Positions 15,584 to 23,126 of a stretch of DNA of 32,589 bases are shown piece by piece. Source of the DNA: JBJXHB01 sp046160725 (GTDB taxonomy: Bacteria > Pseudomonadota > Gammaproteobacteria > Burkholderiales > Burkholderiaceae_C). The position numbers were made by a program, and so were the translations under genes. Numbering within the stretch: position 1 is the stretch's first letter; every line of letters starts with the position of its first letter. The stretch covers positions 1 through 32,589 of the forward strand of contig JBJXHB010000542.1 of NCBI GenBank assembly GCA_046160725.1, written 5' to 3'. Below the pieces are notes generated by a model, which saw nothing but the letters and a program-made list of their open reading frames with translations, was not told the DNA's origin and searched no databases.

Positions 15584-16627
15584 TCAGTGCTCCCAGGGCA
15601 GATCGCCGCGTGCGGCATCGATGCCGCCGCTGATGAGGTTGGCGTTGTACAGCGCCGCGAGGTCCGGGCCCTGGCGCAGCGGCTGGATGCGGGCGCACCA
15701 GTGGGCCCAGGCCTGGGCCTGGGCCTGGCGGGCGGCCAATGCCTGTGCCACGCTGCTGCGCGCGAAGCGCACGCTGTCGCCCGGGCGCAGGTGGGCCAAG
15801 CGGGGCAGGTCGGCGCGGATCACGGTACCGATCTTGGCGTAGCCGCCGACCGTCTGCGCGTCGGCCAACAGGATGATGGGCGCACCGTTGCCCGGGACCT
15901 GGATCGAGCCCGGCACCACGCCCTCGGAGTGGATGTCGGCGCCGCCTGGCGCCGCATGCTCGAGCGCTGGGCCGGACAGGCGCATGCCCATGCGGTCGCT
16001 GTCGCGGGTGACGACGTAGCCCTGGCCGAACAAGGTGTCGCAGGCCGCGGCGGTGAAGTGCGCCAGCTGCGGCCCGAGGATGACGCGGATGGGCCCGGCC
16101 TCCAGGAGCCAGGGCGCGGCCTGCTGCTCGGCGCCGCCCGGGGACTCGCTGCAGGGCAGCAGGTCGCCAGCGGCCAGTGCACGCCCCTTCACGCCGCCGA
16201 GCGCAGCCCGGGCATAGGTGCTGCGGCTGCCCAGCTGTGGCGGCACGCGGCAGCCGCCGCTGATCGCCAGATAGGCCATGCCGCGCCGGCAGGCGCCAAC
16301 CGCCAGCCGGTCGCCTGGCGCCAGCGTGATGCTGGTAAAGGCGGCGACTTTGGCCGTGCTGCCATCGGCACGATGCACGGTGGCGTCCACCTCGCCGGCC
16401 AGTGCGACGCGCACCGGCGCCAGCAGCGCCTGCAGCGTCGGGCCGGCCAGGGCGATCTCGATGCCGGCCGCGTCGGCGGCCTCGCCGACCACGATGTTTG
16501 CGCAGGCCAGCAGCAGCGGGTCGAGCGCACCCGCCAACGGCATGCCGATGTGGCGCAGGCCGCGCCGGCCACTGTCCTGCACCGTGCACGCCGCACCGGG
16601 CTGCAGCACCGCCAGTTCGGCAATCAC
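15584..16627 (-). CDS. pxpC: 5-oxoprolinase subunit C (biotin-dependent carboxylase-like domain)
   Basis: 347 residues of the KipA/AHS2 type. Recognisable parts are the opening AVLQPGAACTVQDSGRRGLRHIG, GALDPLLLACANIVVGE, AYLAISGG, LGSRSTYARAALGG and SDRMGMRLSGP, and toward the C-terminus ILLADAQTVGGYAKIGTVI. The start is taken as GTG 16627, which overlaps the pxpB TGA as GTGA and gives the normal family N-terminus. It forms a complex with PxpB. Confidence 0.94.
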   Translation of the reverse strand: MIAELAVLQPGAACTVQDSGRRGLRHIGMPLAGALDPLLLACANIVVGEAADAAGIEIALAGPTLQALLAPVRVALAGEVDATVHRADGSTAKVAAFTSITLAPGDRLAVGACRRGMAYLAISGGCRVPPQLGSRSTYARAALGGVKGRALAAGDLLPCSESPGGAEQQAAPWLLEAGPIRVILGPQLAHFTAAACDTLFGQGYVVTRDSDRMGMRLSGPALEHAAPGGADIHSEGVVPGSIQVPGNGAPIILLADAQTVGGYAKIGTVIRADLPRLAHLRPGDSVRFARSSVAQALAARQAQAQAWAHWCARIQPLRQGPDLAALYNANLISGGIDAARGDLPWEH

Positions 16628-17406
16628 GTTGGCTGCCCTTCCGGCCAGCGCCAACGCTGCCGGTCGACTCGGCCGGCTTCGACATCGCGCAGCAGGGCGG
16701 CGTGGGCCGGCCGGTCCACGGCCTGCCACCACACCTCGTCGCCTGAGGCCAGCAGGGCAGGCTCGTGGGCATCCGCGGCGTCGAACATCGGCACCGGGCA
16801 GTGTCCGACCAGATGCCAGCCGCCCGGGCTGACCCAGGGATAGACACCGCACATCCGGCCGGCCACGGCCAGCGAGCCTGCCGGCACCGCCTTGCGCGGC
16901 GATGCGCGGCGCGGCAGCTCCAGGGCCGCGGGCAGCCCGCCCATGTAGGCAAAGCCGGGCTGGAAGCCGATCATGTAGACGCGAAACGGCGTGCCGCACA
17001 GCAGGTCCACGACCGCCGGCGCGGACAGGCCGCGGGCCGTGGCCAGGTCCGCAAGGTCGGGCGCCAGGTCGGTGTCGAAGCACACCGGCAGCCGCCAGCG
17101 CCGCCCGGGCTGGCGCAGCGGCGGCGCGGCCCGCGCGAGGTCCAGCAACGGGCCGCACAGGGCATCGGGGTCGGCCTGGGGATGCCGTGGGTCCAGGTGC
17201 ACCGTCACGGTCGTGTAGGCCACCACCCACTCTGCCACCGCGGGCAGCCGGCCGGCCGCGCGTTCGGCCTGCAGCGCGGCCGCAAAGCCCATCACCCGTT
17301 CGTGGACCTGCGGCGCGATGCTGTCGCCAAAGGCCACGATGCCCGCGGCGTCGCCCATCGGCAGCCAGCGCGGGACGGGCGGCGCATCGTCGGGCTGAGG
17401 CGGCAT
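16624..17406 (-). CDS. pxpB: 5-oxoprolinase subunit B (KipI/AHS1 family)
   Basis: 260 residues. Family strings: VAFGDSIAPQVHERV, the YTTVTVHLDP strand, TPFRVYMIGFQPGFAYMGGL, LPRRASPRKAVPAGSLAVAG and GVYPWVSPGGWHLVG. It is the partner of PxpC in 5-oxoproline hydrolysis. The ATG at 17406 is only eight bases after the stop of the trypsin-like protease, so the oxoprolinase genes appear to be read together with that protease. Confidence 0.94.
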   Translation of the reverse strand: MPPQPDDAPPVPRWLPMGDAAGIVAFGDSIAPQVHERVMGFAAALQAERAAGRLPAVAEWVVAYTTVTVHLDPRHPQADPDALCGPLLDLARAAPPLRQPGRRWRLPVCFDTDLAPDLADLATARGLSAPAVVDLLCGTPFRVYMIGFQPGFAYMGGLPAALELPRRASPRKAVPAGSLAVAGRMCGVYPWVSPGGWHLVGHCPVPMFDAADAHEPALLASGDEVWWQAVDRPAHAALLRDVEAGRVDRQRWRWPEGQPT

Positions 17407-17414
17407 CGCTGCGC

Positions 17415-18542
17415 TCAACGCTCGTCTGCCTGGCCCAGCACCACGGCTTGCCGGCGCACCTGGCCGGCGCGCCACAGCGTCAGCGTCACGCTGTCGCCGG
17501 GCTTGAAGCGCTCGATCTCGGTCAGCAGGTCGTCCAGGTCGCTGACGGCCAGGTCGTTGACCGCGGTCACGACATCGCCCGGCACGATGCGGCCTTCGCG
17601 GTTGCGCAGGTACGGCTGCAGGCCCGCGCGGGCCGCTGGTCCATTGGGCGCCACGCCGACCAGGATCACGCCCTTGGGCGCGCCCAGCGGCCGCTGCAAC
17701 TGGGGCGCCCCGGCGCTGATGCCCAGGCCCGGCCGCACGATGCGCCCGTCGCGGATCAGCAGCGGCACGATGCGGTTGACCTCGTCGACCGGAATGGCAA
17801 AGCCGATGCCGGCGCTGGCGCCGGACGGGCTGTAGATCGATGTGTTGACGCCGATCAGCCGCCCGGCGGAGTCCAGCAGCGGCCCGCCCGAGTTGCCCGG
17901 GTTGATGGCCGCATCGGTCTGGATGGCGCCGCGGATCGAGCGCCGGGTCACCGACTCGATCTCGCGGTTGAGCGCGCTGACGATGCCCACCGTCAGCGTC
18001 TGGTCCAGGCCGAAGGGGTTGCCGATGGCGAACACCTTCTGCCCGACCAGCAGGTCGCGGCTGGCGCCGATGGGGATGGGCTGCAGCTTCTCGCGCGCCG
18101 CATCGATGCGCAACACCGCGAGATCGCGGTCGGGATAGGCGCCCACGAGCCGCGCCGCATGCTCGCTGCCGTCGGCCAGCAGCACCTGGGCCGCGCTGGC
18201 GCCCTGGATCACGTGGTAGTTGGTGACGATGTGGCCGCCGGCGTCCCATAGAAAGCCGGATCCGGTGCCCGCCGGCACCTGCGTGACGTTCATCGAGAAC
18301 ATGTCGCGCCGATGCTGCAGCGTCGTGATGTGCACCACCGACGGCGACACCGCCTTGAAGATGGCGATATTGTTCTGCTCGTCGGCCAGCAGCGGGCCGC
18401 GCGGCGCCACCGCTCTTGGTTGCGCTGCCTCGCGCGGCTGGGCCGCGTCACGCGACTGCGCCGGTAGAGTGGTGCTGCCCAACAGGCCAGCCAGCAGCAG
18501 GAGGGTGCCCAGGCGATGGGGAAGGGTGGTGGGGCAGGGCAT
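17415..18542 (-). CDS. Periplasmic trypsin-like serine protease with one PDZ domain (DegS/HtrA-like)
   Basis: 375 residues. A hydrophobic leader (about 9-28) suggests a periplasmic or membrane-anchored enzyme. The S1C catalytic triad is complete: H110 (NYHVIQG), D140 (DRDLAVL) and S218 (NPGNSGGP), followed by GIGFAIPVD and a single PDZ domain (about 270-370). The shape resembles DegS or mammalian HtrA rather than two-PDZ DegP. The start ATG is at 18542, 17 bp downstream of the thioesterase stop. Its 8-bp distance to pxpB is unusual for a quality-control protease. Confidence 0.92.
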   Translation of the reverse strand: MPCPTTLPHRLGTLLLLAGLLGSTTLPAQSRDAAQPREAAQPRAVAPRGPLLADEQNNIAIFKAVSPSVVHITTLQHRRDMFSMNVTQVPAGTGSGFLWDAGGHIVTNYHVIQGASAAQVLLADGSEHAARLVGAYPDRDLAVLRIDAAREKLQPIPIGASRDLLVGQKVFAIGNPFGLDQTLTVGIVSALNREIESVTRRSIRGAIQTDAAINPGNSGGPLLDSAGRLIGVNTSIYSPSGASAGIGFAIPVDEVNRIVPLLIRDGRIVRPGLGISAGAPQLQRPLGAPKGVILVGVAPNGPAARAGLQPYLRNREGRIVPGDVVTAVNDLAVSDLDDLLTEIERFKPGDSVTLTLWRAGQVRRQAVVLGQADER

Positions 18543-18559
18543 GGTGGACGGCGAAAGGG

Positions 18560-19051
18560 TCAGTTCAGCACATAGGACGCGGCACCGGTGGCGATCAGCA
18601 TGCCCTCGTCGTTGACCAGGCGCATGGTGGTCGATCCCAGACGCCCACCCAGGCGCAGCACATCCGCGGTGGCGATGAAGTGGCGGCCGATGCCCTGGCG
18701 CAGGAAGTCGGTACGCAGGTCGATGGTGCCCATGCGGCCGAAGCGCTGCATCACCTGTGCCGCCGGCTCGTCGGCATGCTTCTCGCCGATGGCATGCATC
18801 AGCGCCAGGCCGGCCGTGGCATCCAGCACGGCCGAGATCACGCCACCGTGCAGCCGGCCGTAGTGGTGATGGCCGACCAGAGCCGGGCGCATGTCGAAGC
18901 GCACGCTGGGCCGGTCGCGACCGGTCAACTGCACCTGCATGCCCAGCGTCTGGTTGAACGTGATGTGGCGCTCGAACAAGTCGATCAGCGCTTGGTTCAG
19001 CTTGTCCTGCTCGGCGGCGCTGCGGTGGGCCGGTGGGGGTGCGGTGGTCAT
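18560..19051 (-). CDS. Hotdog-fold thioesterase (YigI/PaaI-like)
   Basis: 163 residues. The segment HYGRLHGGVISAVLDATAGLALM is the hotdog helix and preceding loop seen in PaaI/YigI acyl-CoA thioesterases, and 'TIDLRTDFLRQGIGRHFIATADVLRLGGRLGSTT' continues the sheet. It probably hydrolyses medium or long acyl-CoA. It is the first gene of the minus-strand run that ends with the amidohydrolase and is divergent from the cyclodeaminase-family gene, with 72 bp between starts. An in-frame ATG at 19063 is an alternative start. Confidence 0.88.
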   Translation of the reverse strand: MTTAPPPAHRSAAEQDKLNQALIDLFERHITFNQTLGMQVQLTGRDRPSVRFDMRPALVGHHHYGRLHGGVISAVLDATAGLALMHAIGEKHADEPAAQVMQRFGRMGTIDLRTDFLRQGIGRHFIATADVLRLGGRLGSTTMRLVNDEGMLIATGAASYVLN

Positions 19052-19123
19052 CCGGCCAAGCATACCGGCCCAGGTGGGGCGGGCTGTCCGGCGGCCCGCC
19101 GCATCTGGGGTCCAATCCGCTAC

Positions 19124-20050
19124 ATGCGCATCCTGGACCCGGCGGCCACCCGTGCCGCGCTGCCCCTGCCGGCGTTGATCGACGCGCTGCGCGAGCTGTT
19201 CATCAGCGGCTGCGAGGTGCCACCGCGGCAGGTGCTGAACATCGGCGCCGGGGACGACGGCCTGACCAGCCTGGTGATGCCGGCCTGGGTGGAGGGCCGC
19301 TGCTATGGCGTCAAGACCGTCAACGTGGCGCCGGGCAACGCGGCGCGGGGCCTGCCGGGGCTGTATGCCAGCTATGTGCTGTTCGATGCCGTCACCGGAG
19401 CGCCGCTGGCGCTGCTGGATGGGGGCGAGCTGACGGCGCGCCGGACGGTGGCGGCGTCGGCGCTGGCGGCGTCCTACCTGGCGCGCGCCGACGCGCGGCA
19501 TCTGCTGGTGGTGGGTGGTGGCCGCCTGGCCGCGCTGCTGCCGCAGGCCCACCGCCTGGTGCGGCCGATCGACCGCGTCACGGTCTGGGCGCGTCGTCCT
19601 GAGCAGGCCGCCGCCCTGGCCACGCTGTGGCGCGGGCAGGGCCTTGAGGCATCAGCCTGCGACGACCTGGGCCGCGCGTTGGCCGATGCCGACATCGTGT
19701 CCTGCGCCACCATGGCCCGCCAGCCATTGGTGCCGGGAGCGCTGCTGGCGGCCGGCAGCCACCTGGACCTGATGGGCGGCTTCACGCCGCAGATGCGCGA
19801 GGCCGATGACGCCGCGATGCACGGGGCCCGCATCGTGATCGACACCGACGAGGCGCTGGTCAAGAGCGGCGACCTGGTCGACCCGCTGGCGCGTGGCGTG
19901 ATCCGGCGCGACGACATCCATGCCACCCTGGCCCAGCTGTGTCGCGGCGAGCGTGCCGGGCGGCAGTCGGCGTCCGAGCGCACCGTCTTCAAGTCCGTCG
20001 GCACCGCGCTGGAAGACCTGGCCGGGGCCATGCTGGCGGCGGCGGCATGA
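19124..20050 (+). CDS. Ornithine cyclodeaminase / mu-crystallin family protein
   Basis: A 308-residue NAD(P)-dependent enzyme. Features of the family: MPAW and GVKTVNVAPGN with lysine 64, LLDGGELTARRTVAASALA (98-116), the Rossmann glycines VGGGRLA (130-136), and DLMGGFTPQMREADD. Members include ornithine cyclodeaminase, ketimine reductases and alanine dehydrogenase; the substrate cannot be fixed from sequence. The ATG at 19124 lacks a clear ribosome site. Neighbouring pyroglutamate genes make an amino-acid substrate likely, by inference. Confidence 0.88.
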   Translation: MRILDPAATRAALPLPALIDALRELFISGCEVPPRQVLNIGAGDDGLTSLVMPAWVEGRCYGVKTVNVAPGNAARGLPGLYASYVLFDAVTGAPLALLDGGELTARRTVAASALAASYLARADARHLLVVGGGRLAALLPQAHRLVRPIDRVTVWARRPEQAAALATLWRGQGLEASACDDLGRALADADIVSCATMARQPLVPGALLAAGSHLDLMGGFTPQMREADDAAMHGARIVIDTDEALVKSGDLVDPLARGVIRRDDIHATLAQLCRGERAGRQSASERTVFKSVGTALEDLAGAMLAAAA

Positions 20051-20087
20051 GCGCGGCGCCGCTTCTGCGTGCGGCCCGTGCGTGGTG

Positions 20088-21230
20088 TCAATGCGCCGCG
20101 CCGGCCATCGTGGGCGCCGCTGCTTGCCCGGCGCTGTGCAGCGCCCAGCCATCCGTGGCCTGATCGACAGGCAGCCAGCGCAGGCCCGGGTCGGCCAGGC
20201 CACGCTGCGGGGCGGCCTGCAGCAGGCGCTCGCAAGCGGCTGCGGTCAGCCGCAGTGCCAGCCGCTGCCAGCGGCGCTGCACCAGCGGGTCGGTCCAGGC
20301 GTCTTCCAGCAAGTGGGTTACGGCCAGTGGCAGCGCCGTGGCCGGCAAGGCCAGCCGGCGCGCCAACAGCGTGTGCAGCAGCAGCAGAGTGGCCTGGTGC
20401 GTCTCGGCGTCCGGCATCAACGTGGCCCAGGCATGGATGCGGGCCGCCGCCTGCGGCGCCAGAAACAGGCGCGTCAGCGCCACCTGCAGCGCCTGCACCG
20501 GGTTGAGCACCCGCATGGCGGGGGCCGGCAGCACCACCAGCGGCAGGCTGGCCGCCAGGGCATGCGGCAGCGGCGCGGCCAGGCTCATCAGCACCGCCAG
20601 GCGCAACCAGGCGGCGGCGCCCAGGTCATGCGGCGCGGTGTTGGGCTGCGCGCCGGCCTGCTCGGCCATGGCACGGGCCTGGTCCCAGCTCAGCCGCGAT
20701 GCAGCGTCGGCGGCCGCTGGGGCCAGCGCGGCCAGGTTGCCGGCGGCGTAGGCCGCGTGCCGGTTCAGGCGCACGATCTGTTGCAGCTCGGCGCCGAAGG
20801 CGCAGTCCGCGGCCAGCGGCCGGCGGGTGACCGGGCACAGGGGTGCGGCCAGGCGGCCCAGCCAACGCGGCGTGACCTGCAGGGACTCGAAGGACGCCCC
20901 CTGCTGCCAGGCCTGCAGGCGCAGCTGCAGCCACTGGCGATGCGCGGCGGTGGGCTTGCGGCTGCGGTTGCCGATGACGGCGCGGCCGGCGGCCCAGCCC
21001 TGGCGCACGCTGCTGCCGGCATGCAGGTGGGCCAGCGGCGGGGTCAGGCGCCACTGCGCGTGGTCCCAGCCGATCTCGAAGCCGATGCGGTCCGGGGCGG
21101 CCTCGGCGAGTGCACCGCCTGGGTGCAACGGCAGGGCAGGACGGGCCGGGTCCGCCGGCCGGCGCGCCGCAATGGGCGCGAACAGGGGCAGGTGCGGCGG
21201 CAGGCTCAGCGGCAGGGCGGCTTGGATCAT
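20088..21230 (-). CDS. Uncharacterised 380-aa protein divergent from WYL regulator
   Basis: 380 residues, rich in Ala and Leu, without signal peptide. Notable parts: GWDHAQWRLTPPLAHLH (54-70), a conserved-looking QVTPRWLGRLAAPLCPVTRRPL (118-139), RLNRHAAYAAGNLAAL (154-169) and a helical C-terminal half. The C-P-V-T-R cluster followed by an Asn-rich NRH..GNL segment is faintly like a degenerate HNH-type metal fold, but this is speculation. GGAGA five bases before ATG 21230 sets the start rather than an upstream GTG. The promoter side carries the paired operators, so it is probably the main target of the WYL regulator. I do not know its function. Confidence 0.7.
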   Translation of the reverse strand: MIQAALPLSLPPHLPLFAPIAARRPADPARPALPLHPGGALAEAAPDRIGFEIGWDHAQWRLTPPLAHLHAGSSVRQGWAAGRAVIGNRSRKPTAAHRQWLQLRLQAWQQGASFESLQVTPRWLGRLAAPLCPVTRRPLAADCAFGAELQQIVRLNRHAAYAAGNLAALAPAAADAASRLSWDQARAMAEQAGAQPNTAPHDLGAAAWLRLAVLMSLAAPLPHALAASLPLVVLPAPAMRVLNPVQALQVALTRLFLAPQAAARIHAWATLMPDAETHQATLLLLHTLLARRLALPATALPLAVTHLLEDAWTDPLVQRRWQRLALRLTAAACERLLQAAPQRGLADPGLRWLPVDQATDGWALHSAGQAAAPTMAGAAH

Positions 21231-21286
21231 GGTGGTCTCCGGCGGTGTCACCGGGACGTCCCCGGCGGCGCCAGTCTCGACGCTGT

Positions 21287-21307
21287 GTGGCTCAATTCAT
21301 GAGCCAC
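21287..21307. promoter_or_regulatory. Inverted-repeat operator 1 in the WYL divergon
   Basis: TGGCTCAATTCATGAGCCA with an extra G/C pair outside gives 8-bp perfect arms around a 5-nt spacer (21287-21294 and 21300-21307). It lies 57 bp upstream of the 380-aa gene's start and is a probable binding site of the adjacent WYL regulator. Confidence 0.75.
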
Positions 21308-21342
21308 TCAGGCGGGGCCGGCCGATCGCATTCCCGCATCGG

Positions 21343-21363
21343 CTGGCTCAGGAATTGAGCCAG
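21343..21363. promoter_or_regulatory. Inverted-repeat operator 2 in the WYL divergon
   Basis: TGGCTCAGGAATTGAGCCA, again with 8-bp arms (21343-21350 and 21356-21363). Its reverse complement, TGGCTCAATTCCTGAGCCA, matches operator 1 at 18 of 19 positions, so the two sites face in opposite directions. Centres are 56 bp apart. It lies 58 bp before the WYL gene, which suggests autoregulation. A further inverted pair, GCCGAT (21321) with ATCGGC (21338), sits between the two. Confidence 0.75.
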
Positions 21364-21421
21364 TGGCATGGCATGCTCGCGCCCGGCGCCGCGCCGCGCG
21401 CCCCTGTGCCAGGAGGCCCGC

Positions 21422-22402
21422 ATGACCAAGACCGACCGCCTGTACCAGCTGGAGCGCCTGGTCCGCAGCCGCGGCCCGATCACGTTTGCCGCGCTGCGCG
21501 AGGCCCTGGAGGTGTCGCCGGCCACGCTCAAGCGCGACCTGGAGTACCTGCGCGACCGCATGGGTGTGCCGGTCGAGTACGAGCGCTTCAGCAACGGCTA
21601 CCGCATGGCCGGCGGGCCGGACCGCGCCGCGGCCCAGGAGCTGCCGGGCCTGTGGTTCGACGAGCGCGAGCTGTATGCGCTGCTGATGGCCTGGCAGCTG
21701 CTGTCCGGGCTGGACGAGAACGGCACGCTGGCGCGCCACCTGCAGCCGCTGCTGGAGCGCATCCACCGCCTGCTGGGGCCGGACGGCGACGCCGATGCGC
21801 GCGCCCTGCTCAAGCGCGTGCACATCATCGGCGCGACCCGCCGGCCGGTGGATGCGGCTGTCTTCGACCGTGTCGGCGAGGCGCTGATGCGCCGCCGGCG
21901 CCTGCACCTGCGCTATCACACCCGCACCCGCGACGAGGTCGGCGAGCGCGACGTCTCACCGCAGCGCCTGGTGCACTACCGCAGCACCTGGTACCTGGAC
22001 GCCTGGTGCCACAGCCGCGAGCGGCTGCTGCGCTTTGCACTGGACGCGATGCAGCAGGCCCAGGTGCTGGACACCCGGGCCCGCGAGGTGGCCATGCGCC
22101 AGGTGCAGGCCGAGATGGACGCGGGCTACGGCATCTTCGGCGGGCGCGCCGCCGAGCGCGCGGTTCTGCGCTTCGATGCCCAGGCCGCCGCCTGGGTGCA
22201 CCGCGAACAGTGGCATCCGGACCAGTCCGGCCGCTGGCTGCCGGACGGGCGCTGGGAGTTGACGCTGCCGTACAGCAGCGAGACCGAACTGGTCATGGAC
22301 CTGCTGCGCCACGGCGATCAGGTCGAGGTCGTCGCGCCCGCATCCCTGCGCGCCGCCATCCGCGCCCGCCTGACGGCGGCGCTGGCGCGGCATGCGGCCT
22401 AA
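21422..22402 (+). CDS. WYL-domain transcriptional regulator
   Basis: A 326-residue DNA-binding protein. Residues 1-60 form a DeoR-type winged helix (VSPATLKRDLEYLRDRMGVPVEYER), the middle is a linker helix bundle, and the WYL domain has the namesake W190-Y191-L192 in STWYLDAWC, then a C-terminal WCX-like part. WYL domains sense ligands, often nucleotides or nucleic acids in phage-defence regulators such as BrxR and CapW. AGGAGG five bases before the ATG gives a strong ribosome site. Two matching palindromes lie just upstream and it is followed 28 bp later by a nucleotide hydrolase. Confidence 0.92.
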   Translation: MTKTDRLYQLERLVRSRGPITFAALREALEVSPATLKRDLEYLRDRMGVPVEYERFSNGYRMAGGPDRAAAQELPGLWFDERELYALLMAWQLLSGLDENGTLARHLQPLLERIHRLLGPDGDADARALLKRVHIIGATRRPVDAAVFDRVGEALMRRRRLHLRYHTRTRDEVGERDVSPQRLVHYRSTWYLDAWCHSRERLLRFALDAMQQAQVLDTRAREVAMRQVQAEMDAGYGIFGGRAAERAVLRFDAQAAAWVHREQWHPDQSGRWLPDGRWELTLPYSSETELVMDLLRHGDQVEVVAPASLRAAIRARLTAALARHAA

Positions 22403-22430
22403 CATGGACATCGACACTCTGGAGCCCGCC

Positions 22431-23075
22431 ATGCCCGATGACGACACGCCGACCGAATACCTGAGCCCCGGCGTCTATGTCGAGGAGCAGCCCGTTCAGC
22501 CACGGCCGATCGACGGCGTGGACACCCAGGTGCCCGACCCTTGCGGCTCGGGCATCGCCTTGGTGCTGGCCGCGGCCGCCTTTGCCGCCCACAAGCACCG
22601 GGACCAGCGGCGCAAGGACGCGCAGGCCTCGCCCTACATCAACCATCCGCTGGCGCTGGCCCGCATCCTGGCGGTCGAAGGTGGGGTGAGCGACCCGGTG
22701 ACGCTGGCGGCCGCCCTGCTGCACGACACGGTCGAAGACACCGACACCACGCCGCAGGACCTGCGCCAGCGATTCGGCGATGCGGTGGCGTCCGTGGTCG
22801 GTGAGGTGACGGACGACAAGGCCGTGCCCAAGCCGCAGCGCAAGCAGGCCCAGGTCGACCATGCGCCGCACCTGAGCCCACGTGCCAAGCTGGTCAAGAT
22901 CGCCGACAAGATTGCCAACCTGCGCGATGTGGACAGCCAGCCGCCGCCGGATTGGGACCTGGCCCGTCGCCAGGGCTACTTCGACTGGGCCGCCCGGGTT
23001 GTCGCCGGCCTGCGCGGCCACCATGTCGGGCTTGATGCGGTGTTCGATGCCGCCTACGCGCGCCGTCCGTCGTAG
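22431..23075 (+). CDS. MESH1-type HD hydrolase with a tail-sheath-like N-terminal peptide
   Basis: 214 residues. From about residue 43 to the end the protein matches MESH1 (SpoT-like HD hydrolase acting on (p)ppGpp; the human enzyme also dephosphorylates NADPH). Metal and catalytic residues are all kept: H72 (YINHP), H98-D99 and E102-D103 (LLHDTVEDTDTT) and D159 (KLVKIADK), plus EVTDDK. Residues 8-33 are different: EYLSPGVYVEE followed by RPIDGVDT, nearly the consensus opening of contractile phage or eCIS tail sheath proteins. The GGAG six bases before ATG 22431 supports a start that includes this peptide. It is 28 bp after the WYL gene and probably co-transcribed. No tail genes are in the window. 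Confidence 0.9.
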   Translation: MPDDDTPTEYLSPGVYVEEQPVQPRPIDGVDTQVPDPCGSGIALVLAAAAFAAHKHRDQRRKDAQASPYINHPLALARILAVEGGVSDPVTLAAALLHDTVEDTDTTPQDLRQRFGDAVASVVGEVTDDKAVPKPQRKQAQVDHAPHLSPRAKLVKIADKIANLRDVDSQPPPDWDLARRQGYFDWAARVVAGLRGHHVGLDAVFDAAYARRPS

Positions 23076-23097
23076 GACGGCGCCGGGCGACCGCCCG
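23060..23097. terminator. Strong hairpin at the end of the MESH1-type gene
   Basis: GCGCCGTCC-GTCGTA-GGACGGCGC (23060-23083) is a perfect 9-bp stem that includes the last codons and stop of the gene, followed at once by CGGGCG-AC-CGCCCG (23084-23097). The location between convergent genes suits a bidirectional transcription end; U-runs are absent. Confidence 0.5.
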
Positions 23098-23126
23098 CGC
23101 GCGGCAGCGCCTGGGCGGCCCGGTGC

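Noticed and set aside
21321..21343. GCCGAT...ATCGGC inverted repeat as a third operator
   Set aside because: Its arms differ from the TGGCTCA sites and the spacing is 11 nt, so it may be chance in GC-rich sequence.
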